Below, one piece after another: positions 52,016 to 61,317 of a stretch of DNA of 64,000 nucleotides. Origin of the DNA: Kaistia defluvii (lineage in GTDB: Bacteria; Pseudomonadota; Alphaproteobacteria; Rhizobiales; Kaistiaceae); NCBI RefSeq assembly GCF_026343955.1, contig NZ_JAPKNI010000002.1:709330-773329 (forward strand), read 5' to 3'. The stretch's first letter is position 1; each line of letters opens with the position of its first letter. A model generated the notes under the pieces. That model was not told where the DNA came from and searched no databases. It worked only from the letters and a program-made list of their open reading frames with translations. A program made the translations under genes and the position numbers.

Positions 52016-52804
52016 TCAGACCCAGCCACCATCGACAATAAAACTCTGGTTGGTGCAGGCGCCGGCCTCGTCGGAGGCGAGGAACAGTACGGGCCGCGCG
52101 ATGTCGTCGGCGTCGAGCTGCCGCTTCAGGCACTGCCGCTCCAGGATGCGCTTCTCGCCATCGGCGTTGAGCCAGAGCCGGCGCTGCCGTTCGGTGATGA
52201 TCCAGCCGGGCAGCACGGAATTGACACGTATATTCTCTGGGCCAAGCTCGCGAGCCAGCCCGCGCGTCAGGCCGATGACGGCGGATTTGGCGCTCAGATA
52301 GGCGTCGTTGTCGGCGGCGCCCATCAGGTAGGAAATCGAGCTCATGTTGATGATGGCGCCGCCGCCGGCCGCCGCCATGTCCTTGTGCACGGCCTGGGCG
52401 CAGAAGAACTGGTGCTTCAGGTTCACACTGACGGCCCAGTCCCAATATTCCGACGTCACGTCGTCGAGCTTGTGCCGATCGTCATTGGCGGCGTTGTTGA
52501 CGAGGATCGTGATCGGCCCCAGCGCCGCGCGCATCCGGGCGATCGCCGCCTGGATCTCGTCGACCCGGGTGATGTCGACCTTCTCGAAATGGGCGCTGAG
52601 GCCATCCTTTGCCAGCGCGGCCACGAGCGCCCGCGAGGTTTCCTCGGCGATGTCGAGGAAGGCGACGCGGCAGCCCTGTTCGGCAAAGCGGCGGACGATG
52701 GTCGCGCCGATGCCGCTGCCGCCGCCGGTGATCAGCGCGACGCGGCCTTTCAAGCTCGGATAGGTGGCGATGCCGGAAGGGCGGGCCGCGTGGTCGTCTG
52801 TCAT
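52016..52804 (-). CDS. XylB-like SDR: aldose dehydrogenase (second copy)
   Basis: A 262-residue SDR of the same subgroup as 15786-16562. It has YPSLKG, ITGGGSGIG (25-33), NNAANDDRH (here NNAA replaces NNAG), EYWDWAVSVNLKHQFF, Ser155/156, Tyr169 and Lys173, with terminal VDGGWV. Asp51 after beta-2 favours NAD. It is at the promoter-distal end of a long minus-strand gene run with sugar transporters and a sugar-acid dehydratase, so it should oxidise an imported aldose or sugar acid. Confidence 0.88.
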   Translation of the reverse strand: MTDDHAARPSGIATYPSLKGRVALITGGGSGIGATIVRRFAEQGCRVAFLDIAEETSRALVAALAKDGLSAHFEKVDITRVDEIQAAIARMRAALGPITILVNNAANDDRHKLDDVTSEYWDWAVSVNLKHQFFCAQAVHKDMAAAGGGAIINMSSISYLMGAADNDAYLSAKSAVIGLTRGLARELGPENIRVNSVLPGWIITERQRRLWLNADGEKRILERQCLKRQLDADDIARPVLFLASDEAGACTNQSFIVDGGWV

Positions 52805-52871
52805 GGCATCGTCTCGAGGGGATCAGGAGATGGGCCGGCCGCCCGAAGACGACCGGCCTATGGGAAGGCGG

Positions 52872-53852
52872 TCAGGCCTTGGCGGCTTCTTCGATGATCC
52901 TCTGGATGTCGTAGACCGGCTTGTAGCCGAGGATCGATTTGGCTTTCGCGATCTCGTGGCTGGCGCGGATCGCAGGACCCGGAATGCGGACCTCCACATA
53001 GGGGAAGCCGAAGGTCTTGTGCAGCGCTTCGACGGCGACCTTGTAGGAGAACGGGCTGGGGCCGCTCAGATTGAAGATCTCGCCAACCGCCGAGATGTCG
53101 CTCAGCATCAGATTGATGCCGCCGATCAGGTCGATCACGTCGCAGAAGTGGAATTCGTACGGGATACCGTCCTCGTCGAGCGCGAGAAGCAGCGTGTCCT
53201 CCGGGCCGGTCTTGGCCGCATCGAGCGCCGCGACGGCATCGGGCCGGCCGAGCGCGGTGAACAGGTTGCGCATCGGCTCGACGAACAGGAAGCGACCCGA
53301 CCAGCCGCTCGGCCGCCGGATCTCCTCGGAACGCGCGATCAGCGCGAAGCGGGCGATGGTGACCGGAACGCCATGCGAGCGGTGGTAATAGAGCGCCAGT
53401 CGCTCGTCGATCTCCTTGGTCAGGCCATAGAAGCTGTAGGGCTGCTGCGGATGGCGCTCGTCGATCGGCGAATAGAGCGCCTTCAGCGACGGATAGACCT
53501 CGTCGCTGGACGCGATGAAGAAGCGCTGCAGCTTGACCTTTTGCGAGACGACCGCGTCGAACAGGTTGAAGGTGCCGGCGATGTTCTGCTGGAACAGTTC
53601 GCGGTCGGCGCCCTGTTCCCACAGCATGGCGGCGGCGAGATGCACGATGATGTCGACGCCGGCCACCGCCTGCTCGACGGCTTCCTTGTCGGTGAGCGAC
53701 CCGACGATCACCTCGACGCCGGCATCCTTCAGGCCATCGAGGCCGGGATCGCCCGGCAGCACCAGCGCGCGCACGCTGTCGCCCAGAGCCTGGCGGCTCG
53801 CCACCATCTGTCGGCCCACCCGTCCGGAGGCCCCCGTGATCAACGTCTTCAT
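52872..53852 (-). CDS. NAD-dependent epimerase/dehydratase family protein
   Basis: A 326-residue extended SDR. TGASGRVG (7-14) is the cofactor loop, SSDEVYP and YGLTK carry the Ser/Tyr/Lys catalytic set, and the end has HEIAKAKSILGYKPVYDI typical of sugar-nucleotide-type epimerases. In a catabolic setting such proteins can be sugar or uronate dehydrogenases or epimerases. It lies 36 bp from the ABC ATPase gene and 67 bp from the SDR gene in the same operon. Confidence 0.87.
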   Translation of the reverse strand: MKTLITGASGRVGRQMVASRQALGDSVRALVLPGDPGLDGLKDAGVEVIVGSLTDKEAVEQAVAGVDIIVHLAAAMLWEQGADRELFQQNIAGTFNLFDAVVSQKVKLQRFFIASSDEVYPSLKALYSPIDERHPQQPYSFYGLTKEIDERLALYYHRSHGVPVTIARFALIARSEEIRRPSGWSGRFLFVEPMRNLFTALGRPDAVAALDAAKTGPEDTLLLALDEDGIPYEFHFCDVIDLIGGINLMLSDISAVGEIFNLSGPSPFSYKVAVEALHKTFGFPYVEVRIPGPAIRASHEIAKAKSILGYKPVYDIQRIIEEAAKA

Positions 53853-53888
53853 GGTCTCATTCCTCTTTGAGCGGTCAAACTTCAGGGA

Positions 53889-54992
53889 CTACGGGACGCG
53901 GATTGCCTCGCCGCTTTCGGCGGAGAAAAAGCGGAGCCGGTCCGGATTGACAGAGAAGGAGAGCCGGTCGCCGAGCCGGATCGGCGCGGCGTTCTCCGGC
54001 GACATGCGGGCGATGAAGGCGTTCTCGCCTTCCTTCACGCTCACCAGGGACTCATGGCCGAGCCCCTCGATGACGTCGGCCGAGCCGGTGACGCCATTAC
54101 CCGCGGCGCCCGGATCCATGACGATGTCCTCGGGGCGGAAGCCGATCAGGAATTCGCCGTCCCGTATCTTGGGGCGCAGCACGGTCAGGCTTTCCAGGCG
54201 GATCGGGATGTTCACGCCCGCGCCGCGCGCGACGATCGCGCCATCCTGCGGTTCGAGCCGGCAGCGCAGCAGGTTCATGGGCGGCGTGCCGATGAACTGC
54301 GCGACGAACGTATTGGCCGGGTGCTGGTAGAGCTGCTGCGGCGTGTCGGCCTGCTGGATGCGGCCGCCATTCATGACGACGATCTTGTTGCCCATCGTCA
54401 TCGCCTCGGTCTGGTCGTGCGTGACGTAGATCGTGGTGATGCCGAGTGAGCGCTGCAGGCGCGTGATCTCCGCGCGAGTCTGCACCCGCAGCTTGGCGTC
54501 GAGATTGGAAAGCGGCTCATCCATCAGGAAGAGCTTTGGCTCGCGGATGATGGCGCGGCCCAGCGCGACGCGCTGGCGCTGGCCGCCGGAAAGCTGCGAT
54601 GGCTTGCGGTGGAGCAGGGGAGCGAGATCCAGCGAGCGCGCGACTTCCGTGACGCGCCGGTCGATATCGGCGCGCGACCAGTTGCGCAGGCGCAGCGCAT
54701 AGGAAAGGTTCTGCGCCACGGTCATGTGCGGATAGAGCGCGTAGTTCTGGAATACCATGGCGATGTCGCGGTCGCGCGGCGAGACATGGTTGGCGGGCTT
54801 GCCGTCGATCCAGATCTCGCCGCCGGTGGCGCGTTCGAGACCGGCGATCATGCGCAGCGTCGTCGACTTGCCACAGCCCGACGGGCCGACGAAGACGACG
54901 AATTCGCCATCGGCAATGTCGAGATTGATGCGGTCGACAGCGAGGTGGCCGTCATATTGCTTGGAGAGTTGTTCCAGGCGGGCGGTGCTCAT
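53889..54992 (-). CDS. CUT1 sugar ABC ATPase (MsmX/UgpC-like)
   Basis: A 367-residue ATPase. Walker A GPSGCGKST is near residue 39, then QNYALYPH, signature LSGGQRQRVALGRAI, Walker B LFLMDEPLSNLDAKLR and THDQTEA. A C-terminal TOBE/OB regulatory part (from about 240) carries IGFRPEDI and LGHESLVSVKEG. It is the only CUT1 ATPase in the window, which has three CUT1 systems, so it may be shared, as MsmX and UgpC can be. It follows its permeases in the operon by 12 bp. Confidence 0.93.
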   Translation of the reverse strand: MSTARLEQLSKQYDGHLAVDRINLDIADGEFVVFVGPSGCGKSTTLRMIAGLERATGGEIWIDGKPANHVSPRDRDIAMVFQNYALYPHMTVAQNLSYALRLRNWSRADIDRRVTEVARSLDLAPLLHRKPSQLSGGQRQRVALGRAIIREPKLFLMDEPLSNLDAKLRVQTRAEITRLQRSLGITTIYVTHDQTEAMTMGNKIVVMNGGRIQQADTPQQLYQHPANTFVAQFIGTPPMNLLRCRLEPQDGAIVARGAGVNIPIRLESLTVLRPKIRDGEFLIGFRPEDIVMDPGAAGNGVTGSADVIEGLGHESLVSVKEGENAFIARMSPENAAPIRLGDRLSFSVNPDRLRFFSAESGEAIRVP

Positions 54993-55004
54993 GAGGGTCT
55001 CCGA

Positions 55005-55883
55005 TCAACCTTTGACGCCGCCGGCCGTCAGGCCGTGGACGAGGTATCGCTGCAGGAAAAGGAACACGATGGCGGCCGGCAGCGTGACGATGGTCGCTGC
55101 GGTCATGACCTGATCCCAGGGGGTGACGTATTCGCCGCTGAACGAGGCGAGGCCGACGGAAACCGTCCAGTTTCCCGGCTGGCGCACGAACATCTGGGCA
55201 AAGAGATATTCGTCCCAGGCGATGATGAAGCAGAACAGGAAGGTCGAGGCGAGGCCGGGCAGCGACAGCGGCAGCGTGATGCGGAAGAAGGTTCCGATCC
55301 GCGACGCGCCGTCGATCAGCGAGGCTTCCTCCAGCGCGACCGGGATGCCGTCGAAGAAGGTCTTCAGCAGCGAGGTCGCGACGGGAACCAGCAGCGCCAG
55401 GTAGGCGACGGTGAGGCCCGGCAGGCTGTTGAGCAGGCCGATCTTGCTGAACAGAACATACATCGGCATGGCGAGCAGGATGCCGGGGAACATCTGGGTC
55501 GCGAGCAGCAGATATTCCGTGAAGCCGCGGCCCTGGAAGCGGAAGCGCGACAGGGAATAGGCCATCATCGCGCCGATGAAGGAGGCCAGGATCGCCGTGC
55601 CGAGTGCGACGCGGATGCTGTTCCAGAGCCAGGTCCCGAGCGCCGTATCCTGGAAGATCGTCACATAGGTCGAGAACACCGAGTTGGCGCTCGGCAGCAT
55701 CTCCGGGGGATAGGCGAACAACTGGCCGGAGGGCCGGATCGAGGTCACGAACATCCAGTAGAACGGGAAGACCGCGATCGCGCAGAGGATCAGGATGAGG
55801 GCGGCGAGGGCCAGCCGTCCCGCGATCCGCGAGAGGTTCGGCAGGAAGGCCTCGCCGTGGCGGGCGCTTGGGGCGTTACGCAT
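55005..55883 (-). CDS. CUT1 sugar ABC permease (MalG-like)
   Basis: A 292-residue inner-membrane permease with six helices. Coupling motif LEEASLIDGASRIGTFFRITLPLSLPG and terminal QRYLVHGLTAGGVKG are standard. It overlaps the MalF-like gene by 8 nt. Works with that protein and the ATPase at 53889. Confidence 0.92.
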   Translation of the reverse strand: MRNAPSARHGEAFLPNLSRIAGRLALAALILILCAIAVFPFYWMFVTSIRPSGQLFAYPPEMLPSANSVFSTYVTIFQDTALGTWLWNSIRVALGTAILASFIGAMMAYSLSRFRFQGRGFTEYLLLATQMFPGILLAMPMYVLFSKIGLLNSLPGLTVAYLALLVPVATSLLKTFFDGIPVALEEASLIDGASRIGTFFRITLPLSLPGLASTFLFCFIIAWDEYLFAQMFVRQPGNWTVSVGLASFSGEYVTPWDQVMTAATIVTLPAAIVFLFLQRYLVHGLTAGGVKG

Positions 55884-56808
55884 CTTTACCTCTCCGCACG
55901 ATGAAGGCGTAGGCCAGTGTCAGCAGCACCGCGACAAGCAGCAGCAGCGATCCCATGGCGAAGGCAGGACCGGCGCGGAAGAAGCGGAACGCCTCGAAAT
56001 AGACCTTCACGACCAATGTGTTGGTGGCGCCGGCCGGGCCGCCCTGGGTCATCAGGAAGATGAAGACGAAGTTGCCGAAGCTCCAGATCGTCAGCAGCAG
56101 CACGACGATGGCGAGCACATGCTTGAGGCCAGGTAAGGTGATGTCGAGGAAACGGCGCACGGGTCCGGCGCCGTCGATCTCGGACGCTTCGTAGAGTTCG
56201 TCGGGGATCGACTGCAGGCCCGCGAGCAGGACGAGCGTTGCGAACGGATAGGTCTTCCAGATGTTCAGGATGATGATCGCGGGAAGCGCCAGGTTCGGAT
56301 CGCTCAGCCAGTTCGGCTGGCTTGTCACGAAGGGGATCCAGCCAATGGCGTAGTTCACGACGCCGTAGTTCGGGTTGTACATCCACTGCCAGATCAGCGC
56401 CGCCACGACATGCGGCACGGCCCAGGGCAGGATGATCAGCGTGCGGACGATGCCGCGGCCGGGAAAGGCGCGGGTCAGCACCAGCGCGGTGACGAGGCCG
56501 AGGGCGATGCTGCCGATCACAGTGCCGAGCGAGAAAACGGCCGTGACATACAGCGAGTGCCACGTGTCGGGATCGGTTAGGACCGACTGGTAGTTGGCGA
56601 GCGTGAAGGCCTCTGTGAAGGCCCGGCCGATGATGCGGCTATTGGTGAAACTGATGCGAATTCCCCAAAGCAGGGGAATGATCACCAACGCCGTTATGGC
56701 GAGGAGAAACGGAAGAACCATCACGGCAGGCAGCCAGCGATCCTGGCTGTCGGCATAATGAACGGTCCTCACGCCCGCGACGCGGGCGGATGTCTGGGTG
56801 AGGGCCAT
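55876..56808 (-). CDS. CUT1 sugar ABC permease (MalF-like)
   Basis: A 310-residue permease with six helices. Coupling motif YEASEIDGAGPVRRFLDITLPGLKH and the FLMTQGGPAGATNTL loop define the class. It is separated by 73 bp (with a stem-loop) from the binding-protein gene upstream. Confidence 0.92.
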   Translation of the reverse strand: MALTQTSARVAGVRTVHYADSQDRWLPAVMVLPFLLAITALVIIPLLWGIRISFTNSRIIGRAFTEAFTLANYQSVLTDPDTWHSLYVTAVFSLGTVIGSIALGLVTALVLTRAFPGRGIVRTLIILPWAVPHVVAALIWQWMYNPNYGVVNYAIGWIPFVTSQPNWLSDPNLALPAIIILNIWKTYPFATLVLLAGLQSIPDELYEASEIDGAGPVRRFLDITLPGLKHVLAIVVLLLTIWSFGNFVFIFLMTQGGPAGATNTLVVKVYFEAFRFFRAGPAFAMGSLLLLVAVLLTLAYAFIVRRGKDA

Positions 56809-56838
56809 GGACCACGCTCGTCTGGAGAGGGGAAGGAT

Positions 56839-56870
56839 CCGGGCGACGAGGCTTTCGCGCCGCCGCCCGG
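56839..56870 (-). other. Stem-loop between binding-protein and permease genes
   Basis: CCGGGCG (56839-56845) pairs with CGCCCGG (56864-56870) around an 18-nt loop, 11 nt after the binding-protein gene end. Weaker than the other intra-operon hairpins. Confidence 0.45.
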
Positions 56871-56881
56871 AAGGCGCTGCG

Positions 56882-58150
56882 TCAGTTCTTGACGAGGGCG
56901 ACGACCTGGGCCTGGGCTTCGGCCATGGCTTCGGCGACGGGGCGGTTCTTGTAGAGGATCTCTTCGACCTTATCGGCGATGATCTTCAGGACCTCGTTGC
57001 CATAGAGCTCGAGGCCGGCCGGCATGATCGAGACGGCGTATTTGTCCGAGGCTTCCTGGAAGGTGGCGAACCACGGATTGGCTTCGAGATAGCCGTCCGG
57101 GATGCTGTTCAGGCGCGGCGACACGGCATTGGTGATGGCGACCATCTCCTTCTGCCACTTGGCGCTCTGCATGAACTCGATCAGCTTGAAGGCTTCGTCC
57201 GGATGCGGCGCATCCTTCGGGATCGCCCAGAGCTGGAACGCCGCCGCCGTGCGATGGCCAGGCCACGGCATCGGCGCCGTGCGCAGGTCCTTGACGATCT
57301 CGGGATTGCCGGCCTTGGCGAAGCCCATCATCCAGGAGCCGTCGAACAACGTGCCGACCTTGCCCTGCCACCACATCTGCCGGTAGGTCGACTTGTCGAC
57401 GTCGCGCGGCATGACGCCGGCATCGAAGAGCTCCTTGAACATGGAGATCGCCTCGATGTTGCGGGGATCGTCGACCGTCGGCTTACCGTCGATGGCGAAA
57501 TGGCCGCCATTGGCGATCACCCACTGCGCCACGTCCATATAGGTCTGGATGTAGCTGCCCGGCTTGACCATCGCGGCGTAACCGAACTGGTTCGGCGCCT
57601 TGGTGGTCTTCTTGGCAAGCTCGAGGAAGTCCTTCGGATTGTCCGGGAACTTGTCGTAGCCGGCCGCCTTCAGGATCGTCTCGTTGTAGAACGGCACGTA
57701 GTTCGCGACCATCTGGATGACGCCGTAGGTATGGCCATCCACCATCAGCGGCGATTCAAACTGCGCGGGGCTGTAGGTTTCCTTGCTGATGTCGCTCTTG
57801 GCGACGTAGCCGTCGAGCGGCAGCAGCAGGTCGTTGCGCAGGAAATCGCCGATATTCATGTTCAGCAGGTGGATGACGTCCGGCGGCGAGCCGGAGCCCA
57901 TTTCCAGCAGCATCTGGTCGGCATAGGCGCCATAGGCGACGTTGTAGCCTTCCACCTTGATGTCCGGATTTTCATCCATGAAGGCCTGCACGACCTTCTC
58001 CATCCAGACTTTGTTGCCGGGCTCTCCGAACCACCAGCTCGGCACGCGCAGCGTGATCTGCTCGGCGAAAGCGGTCATCGGCACCGATGCCAGCAGGGCG
58101 GCGGCCGCCCCGGCGAGTATCCCCTTGCGGATACCGGACAAGATTTTCAT
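56882..58150 (-). CDS. CUT1 sugar-binding protein (family 1)
   Basis: A 422-residue periplasmic binding protein with signal peptide 1-29 (cleavage after AFA). Its opening ITLRVPSWWFGEPGNKVWMEKVVQAFMDENPDIKVEGYNV and the GTLFDGSWMMGFAKAG block near 250 place it with CUT1 oligosaccharide/glycerol-3-phosphate-type binding proteins. First gene of the CUT1 operon; 192 bp upstream lies the end of the CUT2 ATPase on the same strand, and no regulator is adjacent. Confidence 0.9.
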   Translation of the reverse strand: MKILSGIRKGILAGAAAALLASVPMTAFAEQITLRVPSWWFGEPGNKVWMEKVVQAFMDENPDIKVEGYNVAYGAYADQMLLEMGSGSPPDVIHLLNMNIGDFLRNDLLLPLDGYVAKSDISKETYSPAQFESPLMVDGHTYGVIQMVANYVPFYNETILKAAGYDKFPDNPKDFLELAKKTTKAPNQFGYAAMVKPGSYIQTYMDVAQWVIANGGHFAIDGKPTVDDPRNIEAISMFKELFDAGVMPRDVDKSTYRQMWWQGKVGTLFDGSWMMGFAKAGNPEIVKDLRTAPMPWPGHRTAAAFQLWAIPKDAPHPDEAFKLIEFMQSAKWQKEMVAITNAVSPRLNSIPDGYLEANPWFATFQEASDKYAVSIMPAGLELYGNEVLKIIADKVEEILYKNRPVAEAMAEAQAQVVALVKN

Positions 58151-58316
58151 GGAACTTCCCTTTCCCTCTGATCGCAGTTCTGGAACGTCGCGTTCAATCG
58201 GGACCAGTTCTCTGGCTTCTTGCTTTTGGAGGTCGTGGCCTCGATCGATTCAGGCATGAACGGCCCGTCGTCCTGCCGGTGGGCAGGGCGGTCGTCCGTT
58301 GGCCGGGTTTGGGTCA

Positions 58317-58336
58317 GCGGCGGCCGAGGCCGCCGC
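58317..58336 (-). terminator. Hairpin after the CUT2 ATPase gene
   Basis: GCGGCGGCC-GA-GGCCGCCGC is a perfect 9-bp stem 7 nt past the ATPase stop (minus strand), without a T tract. It may partly end the upstream CUT2 transcript before the CUT1 binding-protein gene. The rest of the 192-bp gap shows no gene. Confidence 0.5.
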
Positions 58337-58342
58337 CTGTCT

Positions 58343-59116
58343 TCAATGGCGGACGCGATGCAGCGACAGCAGGAACTCTGTCAGTTCGCTGAGGCTCAAG
58401 GCGCTCTTGGGCGTGTCGAGCGCGATCTCGCCGCGGTCGAGCACGATCAGCCGGTCGGCGACTTCATGCACATTGGCGAGCGTGTGCTCGATATAGATGC
58501 AGGAGCGTCCGCCGGCCTTGATCGACTGGATGAAGTCGAGCACCCGCCGCACTTCCTTGATGGCGAGCGCGACGGTCGGTTCGTCGAGGATGATCAGGTC
58601 GCTGTCGAAATGCATGGCGCGGCCGATGGCGACGCCCTGTCTCTCGCCGCCGGACAGCTTGCCCACGGTCGAGTCGACGCTGATGCCGCGCGACCGGAAG
58701 CCGATGGTCGACTTCATGATCTGCTCGGCGATCCGCTTCTCCGCCTTCACATCGATGAAGCCGAAGCGGTTGGTGATCGGCCGCCCGACGAAGAAGTTGC
58801 GCCACAGCGGCTGCTTCTCGCCGAGCGACTTGTCCTGGTAGACCGTCTCGATCCGGAAGTCCTGGGCCTGGCGGACCGAGTGGCCGCCGGCCTCGACTTC
58901 CTTGCCCTTGATGAAGAGCTGGCCGGCGGTCGGCGCCTCGACGCCCGTCATCACCTTGATGAGCGTCGATTTGCCGGCGCCGTTGTCGCCGATCAGGCCG
59001 ACGATCTCGTTGCGCCCGATCGTCAGGTTTACGTTCTTGAGACTCTCAACCTTGCCGTAGTGCTTCTGGATGTTGACCATCCGCACCAGATCGGTCGCGC
59101 CGTTTTCGGCCTGCAT
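58343..59116 (-). CDS. CUT2 sugar ABC ATPase (single-NBD)
   Basis: A 257-residue ATPase with one NBD. Walker A GDNGAGKST, signature LSGGERQGVAIGRAM, Walker B LIILDEPTVALAIKE; the D-loop Asp is replaced, as in FrcA-like proteins. ATG 59116 is preferred because GAGGAG lies 9 nt upstream, whereas ATG 59125 abuts it. It follows the binding-protein gene and serves the permease at 60202. Confidence 0.9.
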   Translation of the reverse strand: MQAENGATDLVRMVNIQKHYGKVESLKNVNLTIGRNEIVGLIGDNGAGKSTLIKVMTGVEAPTAGQLFIKGKEVEAGGHSVRQAQDFRIETVYQDKSLGEKQPLWRNFFVGRPITNRFGFIDVKAEKRIAEQIMKSTIGFRSRGISVDSTVGKLSGGERQGVAIGRAMHFDSDLIILDEPTVALAIKEVRRVLDFIQSIKAGGRSCIYIEHTLANVHEVADRLIVLDRGEIALDTPKSALSLSELTEFLLSLHRVRH

Positions 59117-59155
59117 GCTTGTCATCTCCTCAAGAGGGGCGGGGTCCGCTGCAAC

Positions 59156-60136
59156 TCAGCGAACGCCTTCCTCGACCAGCGGCGCGATGGCCTCGACATT
59201 GTCCTTGGTGACGACGCCGCCGCCGGTGTTCAGCATCAGGCCGGCCAGGCCGTAGCGCTTCTGCAGCACCGCGGCGACGACGGGCATGAAGCCCTGGAGG
59301 TAGGGCTGCTGGTCGACGACGACGGTGACGTAACCCTTCTTCAGGCCATCGATCGAAGCCGGCGAGATGTCGTAGCCGCCGGTGATGACGGAGCCCGGCG
59401 CCTTGCCGGCTGCGTCCAGGACCTTGGCGAGGATGGCGGTGATGCCGCCATGGCCGGGAACCGCGATCGCCTTCACATCCGGATGGCTCTCGAGATAGGC
59501 GGCGAGAACCGGCACGGCGAGCGAGGGATCCTGTACGGCCTCGTTCGACCACTGAAGCTTGTCATAGGCCACCCCGGCCTTGTCGAATTCCTCGATCGTG
59601 CCGCGCGAGATGTCGGCATGTGCCGTCTGTTCGAACGTGCCGTAGATCACGGCCTTGTCGCCCTTCTTCAGGCCGGCGGCGACCATCTTCTCGCCCAAGA
59701 CGCGGCCAGCCTCGTAGTTGTCGAGGCCGAAATAGCTGAGGTCGGTGCCCGGCAGGCGGGTATTGTTGGTGACGACGACAATGCCGGCTTCCTTGGCCTC
59801 GTTCAGGAAGCGCTTCATCGAGTCCGTGCCGGAATGACCCATGACGACGATGGCATCGGGCTGGGAGGCCAGCGCCTGGTTGGCCTGTTCCAGCATCTTC
59901 TGCTGGTCCCACCCGGCATACTGGTTGATGAGCTTGACCTTGAGCATGTCGGCGGCCGCCTTGGCGCCGAGTTCGCGGGCCAGGGTGGTCGGGTCGCCGG
60001 AATTGCCACCCATCTGGAAATAGATGGTCATGCCCTCGCCAGTCAGCACGGGCTCGGCGGCAAGCGCCGTGCCGGAGAGCATGCCGGTCATGCCGAGGGC
60101 GCAGGCCGCGCCGAGAAGGAAACGCCTTGTGATCAT
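59156..60136 (-). CDS. CUT2 sugar-binding protein (ribose type)
   Basis: A 326-residue periplasmic binding protein of the Peripla_BP_4 class. The signal peptide is at 1-27 (cleavage after ALA), with twin arginines (MITRRFLLG) at the start that could also suggest Tat export. Core motifs are MGGNSGDPTTLARELGAKAAADML, VMGHSGTDSMKRFLNEAKEAGIVVVTNNT and GGYDISPASIDGLKKGYVTVVVDQQPYLQGF. Placed between permease and ATPase genes. Ligand unknown monosaccharide. Confidence 0.9.
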   Translation of the reverse strand: MITRRFLLGAACALGMTGMLSGTALAAEPVLTGEGMTIYFQMGGNSGDPTTLARELGAKAAADMLKVKLINQYAGWDQQKMLEQANQALASQPDAIVVMGHSGTDSMKRFLNEAKEAGIVVVTNNTRLPGTDLSYFGLDNYEAGRVLGEKMVAAGLKKGDKAVIYGTFEQTAHADISRGTIEEFDKAGVAYDKLQWSNEAVQDPSLAVPVLAAYLESHPDVKAIAVPGHGGITAILAKVLDAAGKAPGSVITGGYDISPASIDGLKKGYVTVVVDQQPYLQGFMPVVAAVLQKRYGLAGLMLNTGGGVVTKDNVEAIAPLVEEGVR

Positions 60137-60201
60137 GTTGTGGTCCCTTTGTCTGTCAGGTGCTTGTTTTCTTTATTGAAACGCGTCGAGGTCGTTTTGC
60201 C

Positions 60202-61242
60202 TCAACGTCGCAGCCGCATCCGGATCTTCTTGAAGAGCGGAACGCGATCGGGATCCTCGAGCGCCATGTTGAGGGTGACGGAAACCAGGAAGACGACGCC
60301 GATCAGGAAGCGGGTCCAGAAGCCCTGCACGCCGCTGGCGACCAGCCCGGCCTCGATGATCGCGACGATCAGCGCGCCGACGACGGTGCCGACGATGGTG
60401 CCGGAGCCGCCGAAGATCGACGTGCCGCCGATGAACACGCTGGCCACGACGATCAGCAGATAGCCCATGCCCTGCGAGGAGAAGTAGGTGGTGGTCTCCA
60501 GTGTCAGAAGGATGCCGGCAAAGGCGGAGAGCAGGCCCATCAGCGTGAAGATCTTGAGCTTCTCGCGATCGACCCGGATCCCGACGACATGCGCGACCCG
60601 GGCATTGTCGCCGATGAACAGCACGTTCTCGCCGAAGCGGTGGCGGTTGAGGATGAACCAGAGCGCTACCGCGACGGCGAGCGCCCAGAGCGCCTGCACC
60701 GGCAGCACGCCGATCCGGCCGGCGAACACCGAGTGGATGACGGTGTCGGTCACGGACGGCACGGCGACGGTCAGGCCGTTGGAGACGATCACCACGAGGC
60801 CGCCATAGAGGAACAGCGTGGCGAGCGTGGTGATCATCGACGGGATGCCAAGCTGCGTGACGATCAACCCGTTCACGAAGCCGAGGATGACGCCGACCAT
60901 CAGCGCCGCCGCGAAGGCGAGCCAGGTCAGTTCGTAATTCTTGAACAGGATGGCGAAGACATAGCTCGAGAAGGCGACGATCGAGGGGAAGGAGAGATCC
61001 ATCTCTCCCGCCACCACGACGAAGGTGAGGCCGAGCGCCAGGATCATCGGCGGCGGCACGTTCGCGAGGAACGTCATGTAGATCCGGTAGCTGAGGAAGG
61101 TCTGCGGCGCCGTGACCATGAAGATCGCGATGAGCAGCGCGAAGACCGCGAGGATGGCCATGCCTTCGACGGCGAAGATACGCCGGCTCAGGGAAAGCCG
61201 CAGGCTGGCGGCAGATGGATCGTGCGAAGCTTGCATGGCCAT
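60202..61242 (-). CDS. CUT2 sugar ABC permease (RbsC-like)
   Basis: A 346-residue inner-membrane permease with about ten hydrophobic segments. Class blocks: VVAGEMDLSFPSIVAFSS near residue 80, QLGIPSMITTLATLFLYGGLVV, FIGDNARVAHVVGIRV and VFIGGTSIFGGSGTIVGTVVGALI. It is the first of the three transporter genes, just after the RraA-like gene. Upstream of it lies a rhizobial repeat. Confidence 0.92.
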   Translation of the reverse strand: MAMQASHDPSAASLRLSLSRRIFAVEGMAILAVFALLIAIFMVTAPQTFLSYRIYMTFLANVPPPMILALGLTFVVVAGEMDLSFPSIVAFSSYVFAILFKNYELTWLAFAAALMVGVILGFVNGLIVTQLGIPSMITTLATLFLYGGLVVIVSNGLTVAVPSVTDTVIHSVFAGRIGVLPVQALWALAVAVALWFILNRHRFGENVLFIGDNARVAHVVGIRVDREKLKIFTLMGLLSAFAGILLTLETTTYFSSQGMGYLLIVVASVFIGGTSIFGGSGTIVGTVVGALIVAIIEAGLVASGVQGFWTRFLIGVVFLVSVTLNMALEDPDRVPLFKKIRMRLRR

Positions 61243-61257
61243 GGTCTTTTTCCGCTT

Positions 61258-61306
61258 GGAGCGTTTTCGAGCGAAGTGGTTACCGGTTCGCGTGTAGAAA
61301 ACGCGA
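61258..61306. repeat. Rhizobial intergenic repeat
   Basis: GGAGCGTTTTCGAGCGAAGT...CCGGTTCGCGTG...GAAAACGC is a copy of a short palindromic repeat common between genes in rhizobia. GCGTTTTC (61261-61268) pairs with GAAAACGC (61297-61304). It fills most of the 75-bp gap between the permease start and the RraA-like stop, inside an operon. Confidence 0.8.
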
Positions 61307-61317
61307 CCCTCGACGAC

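Noticed and set aside
58220..60463. 747-codon open frame on the plus strand across the CUT2 ATPase and binding protein
   Set aside because: Antisense shadow of genes with Walker motifs and a signal peptide; composition is that of reverse-complemented coding DNA.
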